From Arthrinium phaeospermum (taxonomy: Eukaryota > Ascomycota > Sordariomycetes > Amphisphaeriales > Apiosporaceae), in the NCBI GenBank assembly GCA_006503535.1, contig QYRS01000006.1:310001-374000 (forward strand): DNA of 64,000 nucleotides, in the 5' to 3' direction. Below, piece by piece: positions 23,601 through 34,984 of the stretch. The notes beneath the pieces were generated by a model. That model saw only the letters and a program-made list of their open reading frames with translations. It was not told the origin of the DNA and searched no databases. The translations under genes and the position numbers were made by a program. Position 1 is the first letter of the stretch. The number at the start of each line of letters is the position of its first letter.

Positions 23601-25080
23601 TGTCTGGGGAAAGGCCAAGAAATCAAACAGATGCACGTGATGCGAGATTGGGATTGGACTTTTTTTTTTCCCTGGTGAAATGATATCTATTCGCGAATCG
23701 TTGATCTCCTGCGCAGTTCCCGAGTGAGGAAGGTGGGAGACAAGAAAGACGAAAGCACCATTCACGTACCAACCCTCCTCAGAAATCACATGGTTCCCTA
23801 AAGGCATCGCAGATCGCAATGGGAGCAGATCCGCCGATCTGGCCCTCGAAGTAGTAGCAGACAGGAAAGCGCATCCCCCGGGTCCCGATCATAGTCCGTT
23901 AATCCATTTGATCACAGTTCCTCCCCCTCCTCCCGGAAATTGATCAAAAAGTTGCCAATCACCAACCCTTGAACCCACTAACCAACCAACCCATATGTCA
24001 ATACATAGAGAAGTTGATGGCGGTGAGTTCCGTTCGGCCAATACATACCTGACAAGGAACAGGCAGGCAGTATCGCGTGCTGCCTGCCCAGCAAGAAATT
24101 GAGGTCAGACCAGGAGTTTGTGTGCGTACCGGCTGGTATTGATGTATTTGTGGACTGGGCTCATTTAGACCCCTTCCCAATTAGTTCGTCCCACCCGACT
24201 TGATTGGTCGTTTTCGACTAGTCGTTCGAAATAAAATCGGACCGAGGCCTGCCAAAGCCCAGGGTAGCGACAGGCAGTTGAGATTGGATTTATTCCCCAA
24301 GATTGGCCAAATCGTAAGTCGGTCAAGTAGAAAGGGGTACATAGTAGGTAGATCGATGGATGTAGTAGTAGTACGATTGATACCTAGATAGACTCGTCCG
24401 GATATACAACCAACCACGATTGATGCAGGCAATTGAGGAGGATACCATATTCACCAGTGCTGCGGCCTGCCTGCCTCGTTCCAAGATACATCGAGATAGC
24501 TTTCTCTGCCCTCAACTGATTCACGCTGCCGAGGCCTGCATAAAAGTAAAAAAAAAAGGTTGACCTGGAGCTACCCCTGCAAGATCCTGCAACAACGACT
24601 ACCCGTTGAACTAAATCGCGGCCGTCTGCAGCTAGCAAACGCCATCAGCAATGAGGACCCAATGAAAATCACGAATTGCGCAATAACAGAAAAAGACTAC
24701 ATAGAGTTCACGCGTTTGGTAGACAAATTTGGAAGACAGGTTTGGCAGGCAAAAAAGCTTCTATTGTTGAGAATCTTGCTTTGATACCGACAGGTTGGTT
24801 GCTTGAGATAGTTCGGGCCCCGTGAGGATCAAAAATGCATGACCGGAAAGCTTCAAAGCCCCGGCATCATCCATCTTACAAATCATTATAAATTACACAC
24901 GGAAAAAACTTGTTGGCTCTCGTTTGCCACGATGCCCTCATCCCTCTCCTCTCTCTCTTTAACTTCCGCAGATGGACAAACAACATGGCGCGAGGGACAT
25001 GTAGAAACCATCAGAAAAAGAAGATCCTCCTCGGGGGCCCCCTTCCATCTCTTTCTCGTCCTCTTCTCGCTCGCTCTTTC
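20681..25080. other. Gene-poor stretch of about 4.4 kb
   Basis: No ORF on either strand has protein-like composition or a recognisable domain; the longest (22820-23287, minus) is Cys/Arg-rich and not credible. The stretch contains a poly(C) tract, several polypyrimidine/polypurine blocks and microsatellite-like GGTAGGTA and CGACCGAC runs. It could hold long upstream regulatory DNA for the tetraspan gene, or an unspliced ncRNA; nothing in the sequence decides this. Confidence 0.4.
21865..21888. repeat. Poly(C) homopolymer, 24 C
   Basis: Uninterrupted run of 24 cytosines, flanked by CTGG on the left and TTCTGCACCC on the right. Such runs are prone to length error in sequencing and to slippage in vivo; they can also form i-motif/G-quadruplex structures. 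Confidence 0.9.
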
Positions 25081-25103
25081 AAGTGATCGCTTATTCGTTT
25101 CTC

Positions 25104-25438
25104 CTAATGGCTACGCTTCGCCTTGGCCTTGCAGGAGTCCTTGGTGGACTTCTGCTCCGACATGTCGGGTTTGTGAGATTCCTGGGGGTGTGCAGGCAGT
25201 GTCGTGTTGCTCGGGTGCTGGAGCTGCGCGGGCTGAGCGGGCTGGGTGCCGTTGCTGGCGTGTTGAGGTTGTTGGGGTTGCTTAGGTTGAGCGGGTTGAG
25301 CGGGTGAGCAGGCTGGGTGCCGTTGCTGGCGTGCTGAGGCTGCTGAGGCTGAGCGGGCTGCTCGTGGTTGTGCTTCTCATCCGCGGGGGTGCCGGCGCTG
25401 GTGGACTTGCTGTCGTCCTTACCAGCGGGCGTAGATAG
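25104..25438 (-). other. Possible readthrough tail of the aspartic protease (Pro/Gln-rich)
   Basis: Directly after the protease stop UGA the next codon is CUA, the best-known eukaryotic readthrough context. The same frame stays open for more than 110 codons (to a TAA near 25091). Its first 45 residues are protein-like: STPAGKDDSKSTSAG, then QPAQPQQPQHASNGTQPA. A second copy of the PQ/HASNGTQPAQ repeat follows at about 25260-25300 but in another frame, ending SCKAKAKRSH and TAG at 25104-25106; one missing base near 25304 would join the two. The repeat structure and codon use argue for past or present translation. Alternative: an ordinary 3' UTR in a gene whose ancestor had a longer C-terminus. 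Confidence 0.35.
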
Positions 25439-26803
25439 TCAATCGAGGTTCTTGTTGGCCCAACCGAGGCGGGGCTCGGACTGGGTGCCGGCGTCGAAAA
25501 CGACGAAAGCGGCCTTGAGAGCGACATCACCGAAGATGGAGAATCCAATGTCGGTATCGGGCTGGATACCACCGAAGCACTTTTTGCCCTCCTCATCGGC
25601 CTCAGCGTAGTTGATGAAAGAAGCGGGGATGACGATGGAGACGTCGCCGACCTTGTAGGTGAAGTCGGGGATCTTGGCGTCGCAAGGGAAGACGTAGCCA
25701 CCGAGCGAGTAGGACATGGAGGCACCCTGAACCTGGCTGTAGTAGGCCGTGTTGATCTCCTGGGGCAGCATGGCCAGAGATGTACCGGTATCGGCGATAC
25801 CCTGGAACTTCAGGGGCACGCTCTTGTTGCCGATGGCGTAGCCGCTGGCCTCGAACGACCAGAAACCCTGCGATTTGTCGACGGGGACGTAGCTGATCTC
25901 GCCAGTATAGGCCTCCTCGTCAATGTAACCGAAGTTGTAGGTGCCGGCTGGAAGCAAAAAATATTAGTACAGGATCGCAGTGGCGGTGACTGGCACCTCA
26001 TGATGGGAGGAACTTACGGGCATCGTTCTTCAGGTCAGATGTCCAGACGGGCATATCGAGGTCCTTCATGATGTTGTCGAACCAGGTGGTCTGCTTGTTG
26101 GGCTTGACCGTGTTGATCTTGCTGAAGGCGAGACCAAGGAGACCGTCGTTGTTCTCGTCGGCGGAGAAAGAGCTGGAGACCTTCTGGGCGACCTCGACGG
26201 CCTGGGCGGAGAAGGAGACGCCGCCGACCTCGACCTTGTCCTTGACGACAATGCCGGAAGAGGCACTGCCATCACCGTAGGAGATGGACCAGGACTGGCC
26301 GTCGACCGGCTCGGAGGTGCTGCTCTTGGAGGGATCGTACTGCGCCTGGCCGTTAACCTGGCGCGAGGGGTCTCGGAGCTGAAGACCCAGAGATCCGAAG
26401 AGCCCGAGTCGAAGTCGAGGTTCAGGGTCTGGGGCGGGGTACCGATCTGGACGGGGGTGAGGTACTGGATGTCGTCCTTCTCGGGGACGGCCGCAGCGCT
26501 GGCGTGGGTGCCGACGGTGCCGTTGCGCTTGCCGAGACCGAGGTTCAGGTCCAGGGGAATGTGCAGGGCGGTCATAATCTTGGCGAGACCGGCGGGCATG
26601 TGGGCGCCGTACTTCAGGTAGGTCTTGGCCAGGACCTTCTGGCCACGACGCTTGCTACCCTTGTGCTTCCAGTGGGGGTTGAGGACCTGGTTGATCGAAA
26701 GGGTTCTGACGCCGTTGGTACGGGGGGCGTTCGGGGCCGGGGCGGCGGCGGCGAGGCCGGCCATACCCGCGGTCAGCAGGATGCTGGTCGTAGGGAAATG
26801 CAT
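25439..26803 (-). CDS. Secreted pepsin-like aspartic protease (family A1), one frameshift
   Basis: Exon 1 is 26803-26018 and exon 2 25947-25439, with a 70-nt intron (gtaagt...ttccag). Signal peptide at about 1-20, then a basic propeptide up to about residue 110. The mature enzyme has the first active-site motif FDSGSSDLW (Asp132), the flap Tyr in SISYGDGS, and the second motif IADTGTSL, ending in GWANKNLD as endothiapepsin-type enzymes do. After FSSETP the ATG frame runs into nonsense, while VNGQAQYDPSKSST follows in the next frame. A single extra C in the CCCC run at 26367-26370 would restore a continuous 431-aa enzyme. With that base the exon lengths sum to a multiple of three, so exactly one base is missing. 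Sequencing error is the simplest reading, but a real null allele is possible. The stop codon is UGA followed by CUA; see the separate entry on the downstream tail. Confidence 0.88.
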
Positions 26804-26901
26804 GATGGCGATGACACGTAGGAGGGGTATCGAGTTGCTGAAAGACGGACGAAACGACGACGGCGACGGCGAGGAAACGTCAAGTTCCCGTGATGCGATA
26901 T

Positions 26902-26926
26902 GATGCGATGCGATGCGATGCGATGC
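26902..26926. repeat. Pentanucleotide repeat (GATGC), five copies
   Basis: Five perfect GATGC copies about 100 bp upstream of the aspartic protease start, in its presumed 5' UTR or promoter. Imperfect copies extend leftwards. Confidence 0.85.
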
Positions 26927-29900
26927 AAGTGACTAAAAATGAGAAGGAGGGAAATGCTGCAGCGACAAGGGCTAGACAGCAGGTAAGAAACGAATGGATT
27001 GGCTTGCGAATATCGACCAAGTAAAAAGAACGAGGGAACGAGGACTTCTAATGAGCAAAGAGTCAAAAGAATGAGAACTCTTGGTGGAGGAGAGAGACCG
27101 GAAAGAGAGGCAAAAGCAAAAGGGCCATGGACAGCTTCTAATAAAGTATTGGTTGACAGGGCCCGACAAGTCACCACATAATATTTTATGAACTGGTTGC
27201 CGTGTATCCTGACCACTGCAGCAAAGTGCCTACCGCCTACCGTCCAATCAGCAGGCCCCTGGTCGGTCGGGAGATGTCATAAATGGGCACACAATGGGCC
27301 ACACTGGACGGGCGACTGAGATTGATGGAAAGGGCTACTACTCACTCAAGTGCGAGTCGGGGTGAATTGCTCAGAATGGAGCTTACAGTAGAGAAAGGAA
27401 CGGGTTCCAGTCGGGATCCCTGCGGGAGGGGCAGTTCAGAGCCCACTTGGGGTGCCAAGCTATGACATACCCATTGAGATCGTCAAGCTGCAAGTCTACG
27501 ACCAAGGCGGGAGGAGGCTGAACAGAGGTCGACTGGCGAAGATCTCGGCTCTGGCTTCGGTGGCTTGGCGGGGAAGCTGGGCGCGGATTGATTGATTGGG
27601 CGATCGTCCCATCAGGTTACTCCTCGTCGTCGCTGCGCGCATGAAGCGTGAGGGCAAATCCTCTGCAACGGCGCGCCGCAACGGTCGGGGAAAGATGATT
27701 TGGTGATGCCCATCTCCCCTGCTACATTATGCGACCGGCGGCTCCGCCTCATCTCGAGCCTTCTTCCTGAGCCTCTCACAGGCACGCTTGGGCTACGGCA
27801 GTCGGCCAAAAAGTGGGAAGTGGGTAGCAGCCAGAGCGACTTGACAGGCAACAAGCTCGACAGGACTGGACAGGGCCGCGCGAAAGACAGGCCAGAAAAA
27901 CGAGATGAAAGGGGTTGGCAGGGGTCCGTTTGAGTTTAAGCTTCCACCAAGAAGGGACGAAAGATGAGATGATCGGTTATTTGGTTGGAGGGAAAAGGGA
28001 GGTCGCCAAGCACCCTAGCGACTCCAAGCGGGCAAATGACGATGATCAGAGACCCACCCGCTTCGTCAAGTAGATTAGCAGCCAGTGAGCCGGCAGGGCC
28101 TGCAGCTGGTGTGGTAAGGACATGCCTGCTCCAGATGCACAGTCTCACGGGTACCTGACAGCGAACCGCAGCGCGTCTGTCGGGGGCTTATTGAAACACA
28201 CCAGCGCTAACCAGCACCTATGTTCTGTAAACAACATCACTGCCATTTTCTGCCAATGCTCATTGCCGTCAATTGCGATGCCATGGCGACGGCATCTCTT
28301 GTGGCTTGCAGAAAGCTTCGGCTGTTTTCCAGTCATGAGGCCGCCGCCTATCGATATCAATCAAGCACCAGTCTGTCCCACGAAGCATGTGCAGCCAAGC
28401 AACAAACAAACAGCCCACCCCACAGCACCGAGTTGGGAATTTGGGGACGCGCGTAAATACAAGAACCTTTCCCCTTCCAACTTGCAACCCCCAACGCCAA
28501 GTCGCTAAAAACAATACATTTCGACTGCATTAAACCCATCCCATCCTTTCGCCTGCGTGATGCGGTGGCACTAATTGCGGAAGCAGCCAACAATGACAAG
28601 GTCGGGTCAGGTCAGCAATCTACCGCTCGCTACCGTCCGTATTTCCCGTGCGTGCCTCTACCGACTACCAATTAACCTACGGGCTATCTATTTTGATCAA
28701 ACGTCGCGGCCAAATTGATTACGACTGTTTCTCGTCCGACACGCCCGTCCGTTGTACCGGTAGGTGCTGCGCCATCCACTCTTTTCAGGTTGCCTACCGC
28801 TTGCCAGCGCACTTTGGTAGTCCGGTTTGAGGTTTTGAGGTGTGACAGCCCGCCTGTCAGTGCTCGCTCTGCCGCTACTACTGCTGCTGCTGCACTTCCG
28901 TGCCGTCTGTCAATCGGATGATGGATGCTGTCTAGAACTTGATGGCTGGAATGTCTGGAAGCTTTCGCCACGGGGGATCCATCCAACCCCTCTCCAGCCG
29001 AGACATGATCTAGCCCGTGTTGGCAGAACAAGACGTCTGGCAGGCAGATCCAATCCAGGGTAGCAGCAGCACTCGCCCACAGACGAGTTCGTTTGCACTC
29101 ATTTGAACCCAGGGCTGGGGAAGTGGTGCCAAGGTCGCACAGTCCACACCCAACCCCTGAACTCAACATATGCTTATCTCATCCACGTTCACTGTACGAC
29201 TGCTGCAAGACTGAGACACAACACCTGGCAGCTCCAGGCGCCAACCGTCATCCATTACGATCCTTGGGGCGATAACCCAGACATGCATTGGGGGGTTGTA
29301 CCACTTTGCCTTTATTTGACCCTGATGGTTGCACGTATTGTCGCTATCCATCCTAGAACCCGAACGTCACTGCATGCATGCTTACGGCTGCCAACACATA
29401 TGCTGACTGACCTGCCGTTGAAAAGCAACCAATTGCCAGCCTCTTTGGAGTCTAACAGAACCAATGCCGCCAGCTGGCTTACTGGGCCTTGTTTAGGAAG
29501 AAGCTCACCCAGCCTGGTGTCTCGAATCCCGAGTCAGTACGTAGCGACTACGGAGGCGACGGGTAAGCCGTACCTGTCGGGTGCGCGATCCTCTTTCACT
29601 ATTGCAGGAAAAACCCCGGGACCCTACATGCGCTGTGCGACTATTCGTGTTCGATGCCTGCAGTTTGCTTGATACGAGACCGGTTGAAACATCTCTAGCT
29701 GACCGTTACCATTCTGCACGCCGGGGAAACGCTGTATCAGAAGTGAGCTTACTCAGGTATTGGGAAACTGCGAGCAAGGATCTCTTTTGGGGAGAAGCGA
29801 TAACCCGGCCGAGTTCGAACGTCTATCTGCGCCGATTCCTTCGAGACCGAATAGTCGTACGTAGTGTCCAGTCCAGTCCAGTCCAGACACCTTCTTGGGC

Positions 29901-31609
29901 TTCCCTCTCATTGTTCGTCAAGGTGGACGATCGCGTCCTCGCCATTCTAAATGGGCATCAATCTCCACCGGGGGCCACATGAATCTGATCCTCTCATGGG
30001 CGCCCGTCGAGTGATTTCGCCCGGTCAAGGCAAAGGGAAGGCTGCCTCAAACAGGCTCGCAACCTGGGCGACGGATTTCGGGTCCAGTCCCTTGATTTGA
30101 ATGTAAAATTTGTCATCGTCCCAAGCGATGCAGCTGTGGCTGATGCTGTCACGCCTTCGATGCCGGTAGCAGTATCTCCAATGCGCATACCGATACCGCC
30201 TTGGTAGGAGACCATCTGCACAGTAGCTATGTTGCGCTCGCTTACCACTGCCGCCGATCGGTGCTCCAGCTGTCCTGGTCTCATCGTAAGTGAATTTCGA
30301 ATCTCCTCGTAAAAAAGAGTGTTCGCCAAGCTTGCTCATCACCTGGTCACTGCCGCTAGGGACGTGTCACCCCTATTGCCTGCCGTTGAAATCTCCGGCG
30401 GCTCGCTCACTCGTACGAATGGACTCGCACTTCCAGAAATGGCGTGTTTGGCCCGATTAGAAGGGCAAGCCTATCTCTTTCCGACATGATGTCCCACTAT
30501 GGCCCAGCGATGCCAACAAGCAAAACACTTCGTCCATCTTAGACAGATGCCGATATCCGGTCGCCCCCTTGTCGACTCCCCGCTACTACTAACCGAGGTT
30601 CTCCAGTGCAGCGGGACAGATAGATATGTAGATGGTTTTTGAGATTGCCATCCGCGTGAAATACCTCTTGGCATCTTCATCGCCAATTGTCGGCAATTTC
30701 CACCCCGCCGTTTCTGGTCCGACCATATCGGTGGTACCTGCGGAATTCAACACTGCCCGCCGCGCCAGCGTACGGGGACCTGGAGGGGCTACTGTGCGGG
30801 CCTCGTTGCCGTCTTCCGAGGATGAGGTGGCCTCCCTTGCAAGCGAAAAAGGACGTTCCAGATCGTGTCGCCCGTCGTCTCTGTCTTGAGGGCAAGGATA
30901 TACGCGGCGACGCCGCGTCGACTCTAATGAGATCAAATGCAATTTGCTTTCCACATAGCCATCAGCCAAAGCTATATATATGATCAGTGGCGCGGCCACC
31001 GGCGAATTCAACATTCCAGCATCGTCGACCATAACGCCGCGCCTAGGAGCCGGAGGAGTGCTAAGGGTGGTGCTGCCTGGGTGAGAAGAAGAATCCCATC
31101 ATTGTTCCAGGATAAATGAAGCCTCCGAGACCAGGGAATAGTGGCATTGCTTGTGACAAGGTCAAGGAGCGCTTCCCCCTTTACTCGTTGACCGCCATAG
31201 AGTGACTTCCTTCAGTATATATCTAGATGCGTTTGGAAATGCAGATAATGCCGAGCAAAAAGCTGAAGTTGCGTGCCTGCTGCTGGACTCGAACCAGCAT
31301 CCCCTTTGATTCTTTCCAGATGAAGGTGCTTTACCATTAAGCTAGACGAGCCTGCTAAGTCTCAGGACCACTTCTACTTCATGCGTTCACGCTCAGCAAT
31401 AGGACTATTGCCTATTATAAGACAGGAGCAAAAGAGTCGCTTCTTATGGCCAGGAAAAACTCACATGTCACTGCATTCAAGGGGTGGCATGATACAAATC
31501 AAGAAAGGAGGATCATATTTGAGCAGAGACACTGCCACTTGAATTCCAGTTCAATAAAGAGTGAATATGAGCACCATGATCAGTGTGATTCGTATTGACA
31601 CAAGCCGTG
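26927..31609. other. Gene-poor stretch of about 4.7 kb
   Basis: No supported protein gene. Many short ORFs occur on both strands but lack domains and codon bias. One minus-strand segment at 30025-30110 reads DDDKFYIQIKGLDPKSVAQV to a stop and looks like the end of a protein, but I found no convincing exon to join it to. A tRNA-like sequence near 31.3 kb is listed separately. Confidence 0.4.
31275..31352 (-). tRNA. tRNA-like sequence, probably a degenerate tRNA
   Basis: On the minus strand an A-box-like TAGCTTAATGG is followed about 40 nt later by a perfect B box GGTTCGAGTCC inside a good T arm (GCTGG, loop TTCGAGT, CCAGC). The D-arm sequence (AGCTTAATGGTAAAGC) also looks right. The acceptor strands (GGCTCGT and AGCAGGC) do not pair well, and the anticodon arm cannot be folded cleanly. 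A CCTT/AAGG stem enclosing an enlarged loop with ATCTGG would suggest anticodon CTG plus a 7-nt intron, but that is speculative. Most likely a tRNA pseudogene or tRNA-derived element. Confidence 0.4.
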
Positions 31610-32849
31610 TCACTCATGCTTGACGGGTGTCTTTGAAACGGTATAGAAGGCTTCTTCATCCCCTTCCTGTCTCCTCTTTCTCAGCTCCTGATACCGCGCC
31701 AACTCGTCCCACGCAGCCCGTCTCAGCCGCTCGGAGCGCGCTTCGTAGTCCGCCTTCTCCTGCGCCGTCAGGGCGTTGTAGCGCGTCTTGAGCTCCTCGG
31801 GCTCCAAGAGCCTCTGCATCCTCCTGTGGGGGGCCATCATGTCTTCTTCGGCGAATGCTTCCGGGTTGGGGGTCGTCCTATTGCTCAAGAACACCTCCTC
31901 CCACCATTTCTGGTCGCCCCTGTGATCGTCCCGAAAAAGCATCAGCGGCGTCTGCGGGTATTCATGCTCGAGTCTCCACGGCAAGCTGGGCCACACCGGT
32001 CGTCCGTCCCGGCCGACGTCGTCGCGGGTAGGGCTGCTCGGAGAGGCAATGTTCGGCGGTCCCGATGGCCACAAAGGGGAGTAGGGGCGAAACCCCAGCG
32101 GCGGCCGCTCCTGCACCAGCAACCCCGTCACCCCATCCTCCTCGGCCGCCTCGAACCTGTCCCACCACGCCATCCGGACCCGGTTATCCGCCAAAGAGTG
32201 GTTCCAGACCCGGCGGCAAACCTCCTTCCACGCCGCGTCGACGCCCTCCATGGCCTCGACCAGGCCGCGGGCCAGCGCGTTGCCGGGGAAGGCCAGCCAC
32301 CGCACGTCCCGCTTGCGGACGGCGAGCGGCTGGAACCCCAGGATCAGCAGCTCCCGCTCGTCCAGGGACAGCGGCGGCGCCAACGACGCGCGCGCCTTGT
32401 CGACCAGCTCCCGGGGCTGGCTGAGGGACCCGCCCGAGGCGCGGCGGACGGCTGCGGACAGTGCCGCCGGGGGGTTGGGCCAGCCTAGAATTTCGTACCG
32501 CTCAGCTCGGGTCAGGGACTGCGGGTGCGCCAGCGCCCGGCCTACCAGGTCGCCGCGGCTGAGCAAAAGGGCGCGCTGTGGGAGAAGAAAAACGCAGGTC
32601 AGTATCGTTTACTTCCTACCCTCTCTCCCCCCCTCTCCCTCTCTCGCCGGGAACGGGCACGGAAGTGAAATGGCTATCACTTACTTCATCGCTGCTGAGG
32701 TCTGGGTTATTTTTCCCGGCCTTTTCGTAGAGTGCCTTGGGGATGTCGAACGCCTCTCTGGGCCCATATTGCCTGAGCCTCAGGAAAAGGTACTCGTCTT
32801 TGCCTTCGGGGAAGTAGGCGCAGAATACCTTGCTCGGTTCGTCTTCCAT
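31610..32849 (-). CDS. HMG-box-like domain protein, paralogue A
   Basis: Exon 1 32849-32685, exon 2 32575-31610, 109-nt phase-0 intron (gtaagt...cccacag); 376 aa. The N-terminus (about 1-60) has YEKAGKNNPDLSSDE and, immediately after the intron, RALLLSRGD. The middle has FPGNALARGLVEAMEG and FEAAEEDGVTGLLVQ. The C-terminal module (about 242-350) reads RDG...VWPSL, then YPQTPLMLFRDD, then RYNALTAQEKADYEARSE and LRRAAWDELARY. The last part matches HMG-box helices 2 and 3 in pattern (W/Y-x2-L-x3-EK-x2-Y...R). A clear paralogue, with the same intron position and phase, lies at 60962-62598; that copy has two such modules. No signal peptide or TM is visible, so a nuclear DNA-binding role is plausible but unproven. 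No named family recognised. Confidence 0.8.
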
Positions 32850-33457
32850 CCTGGTCCAGACCGGCTCCTGAGGAGTTGCTGTGGTTAAATTCGGCTAAAG
32901 TAGGCTGCTGAGTGTCGAGGGATTAGATGGCAAAGTGTCAGTGATGCGTGGTAGAATCGAGACTCGCATCATTGATGCAGATCTGGTGGAGTTGGAAGGT
33001 AGACTACCTTGGATGAAGAGGTGATGTCGTAAAAAGGAAGGGCACAGGGGTTATTTCAAAACTGATACTGCAGTTGTTCAGAGAAGATCTTGAGAGCCGT
33101 AGTGGTCAGTTCTCTAGGCAGCAATGTGGATCTGGTGATTGACCCGGATCTAGATTCAAGCAAGTATTCGGCCGAGATGAAGACTATCCACATCCACGAT
33201 CCACTACATACCTGGACAGCCTTTTGGCATCGGAATTCGGCTCTGCCTAGACACCTCTTGATCATCTCACTTTTCGTCCGATATTGGCAGCTACGTTAGG
33301 TATTGGGACCCGGGAGACCTCATGTTGGGCAGTTAAGATTGATGTTGATTTGCTAAGTTACTAAGAATTACGGAATGTCATCAGTCTATCGCCCAACGCC
33401 TTTCTTATAGTAAATCATGCTACGGTTGTTGCAACCAACACGTCGAAAAATGTCGTG
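32850..33457. other. Intergenic, no supported gene
   Basis: Upstream of paralogue A and 3' flank of the multi-TM gene. Nothing recognised. Confidence 0.5.
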
Positions 33458-34984
33458 TCATATATGAGGAAGAAAGTTTGACCACTCAACGTCCTGGTAG
33501 ATGACGAGGGGCAACGCCCTCAAGGCCGCAAACGTCTCCGCGATGACCAGCAGCCGGGCCGTAATATAAGCAACGACAAACGGCCCGTGAACGGCCACCT
33601 TGGCCCAGGGCGGCAGCAGACAAGCCACCTCGAGAACCGTGCTGGTTTCGGCGTGGAACACCACGCGCCCTATCCAGGGGGCGAAGTACGAACCCCACCA
33701 GAGACCGACGACAAAGGTCGCGATCAGGATCAGCTCGGCGGCATTGGAACACTCCCAGACATAGAACTCGACGTGAGACGGGAACCGCATCGTCCACGCC
33801 GCGCCAATGTGCAGACCGTAGTACATCAGTTGGAATAGGAGCAGGTAGACCGTCAACCTCCAACCGAGGCCTTGGATGGGGCGCATCGAGGTGTTGGGAA
33901 TGGTCCGGGCCGGAACGGTCCTGGTCTTCTGCCACATGCTAAACGTCGCCGTGAAGCCGAACCAGAACGGCGCGACCAGGCTTTTCGGGTCCTGCGGCGG
34001 TTTCGCAAAGTCGAGGGGCGTGCGCTCAAAGGAGGCAGGGTCGCCGTGCGGGTGGCATATCTGCTCGGCAGTGGCATCGATGCGCACCTTCATCGGTCGG
34101 GCGGGATCGAGCGGCTTGTGGTACCAAAAGAAGAATGTGTGCAGGGTACACAGGATGAAAGTGAGCGTCTCCAGCTCGAGGGGCGAGATGCCGAGCTGCG
34201 AAATCGCCCTCCCGGCACAGGAAAGGCAAAACCAGGCTATCTGACCCATCGTGACGGCGCGGGAGAGTCCGTCGGCCTTGTTCACCGCGCGGATATCGTC
34301 TACTTCGATGGCGGGCATCGGCAAGAGCTTGGCTCGGACGAGATAGGAGAATTGGTAGCTGTCGACCGGAAACATGTCGCCGTTCCGGGTTTGGAGCATG
34401 ATGCCGCCCATGTCGGCGAAGAAGCCATGCCGCATCGTCCACTGGTCACCATGGCCGAGTGACCGGAACACTTGCACCGACTGTCTCACCGAAGCCCATT
34501 GCTCTGCGGCCAGCGCGACCAGAACCTCGGGGAAAAAGATGGCAAACAGCTGCAAGCGGAACTTGTAGAGAACGAATTTCCATCCCCTGCATTGCTCCGA
34601 GGGGATATTGAGGCAAAGTCATGTCCAAGTGCAAAGCCAGATGGTGCTCAACGAGCCGTAGACGAGTGTAAGCGTTCCCCGAGTGTCCGGGGATGACACC
34701 CAGCCGCAGACGAAACCAGGGGATGGACAGTAGGCCATTGGATCAGGTCTTGGAGCGTGGTTCGAGGTAACAAACAGAAACGAGGAAGAGTCCATGGCCA
34801 GAACCTGTTTCTTTTCAAGATGAGAACAATTTGGGCTGAGATGCGTATCTAATACCCGGCAGAGCTTCCAAACCCAGTTCTTGTCACGTAGCCATGCCTT
34901 TCTTTGTTGAGATTGAGTTGTTTTATGAGGCTCCCACCGGTGGCTTTGATGGACCAATGCGAATTTCACCAGCTTCTCGGCCAT
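33458..34984 (-). pseudogene. Fungal multi-TM membrane protein with an in-frame UGA
   Basis: One continuous minus-strand frame from the ATG at 34984 (or the internal Met near 34795) to the stop at 33458, 508 sense-length codons, is broken only by TGA at 34619-34621. Before it stands GWVSSPDTRGTLTLVYGS then IWLCTWT; after it LCLNIPSEQCRGWKFVLYK, then FFPEVLVALAAEQW and WTMRHGFFADMGGIML. Together these have the normal order of a widespread ascomycete membrane-protein family (RGT...CTW...N-P...PE...H.FFADMGG) of unknown function, with about six hydrophobic segments, the last being LGWRLTVYLLLFQLMYYGLH and the WWGSYFAPWI region. No intron borders flank the TGA. The gene is divergent from the sterol-reductase-like gene (514 bp apart). 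A one-base substitution, a sequencing error or UGA readthrough (next codon CUU) could explain the break. Confidence 0.7.

Noticed and set aside
30025..30342. Minus-strand ORF with a protein-like end (DDDKFYIQIKGLDPKSVAQV)
   Set aside because: The last 35 codons look coding, but the upstream part is Arg/His-rich and out of character. A possible intron (donor GTATGC, acceptor CACAG) exists, yet no convincing start or domain results.
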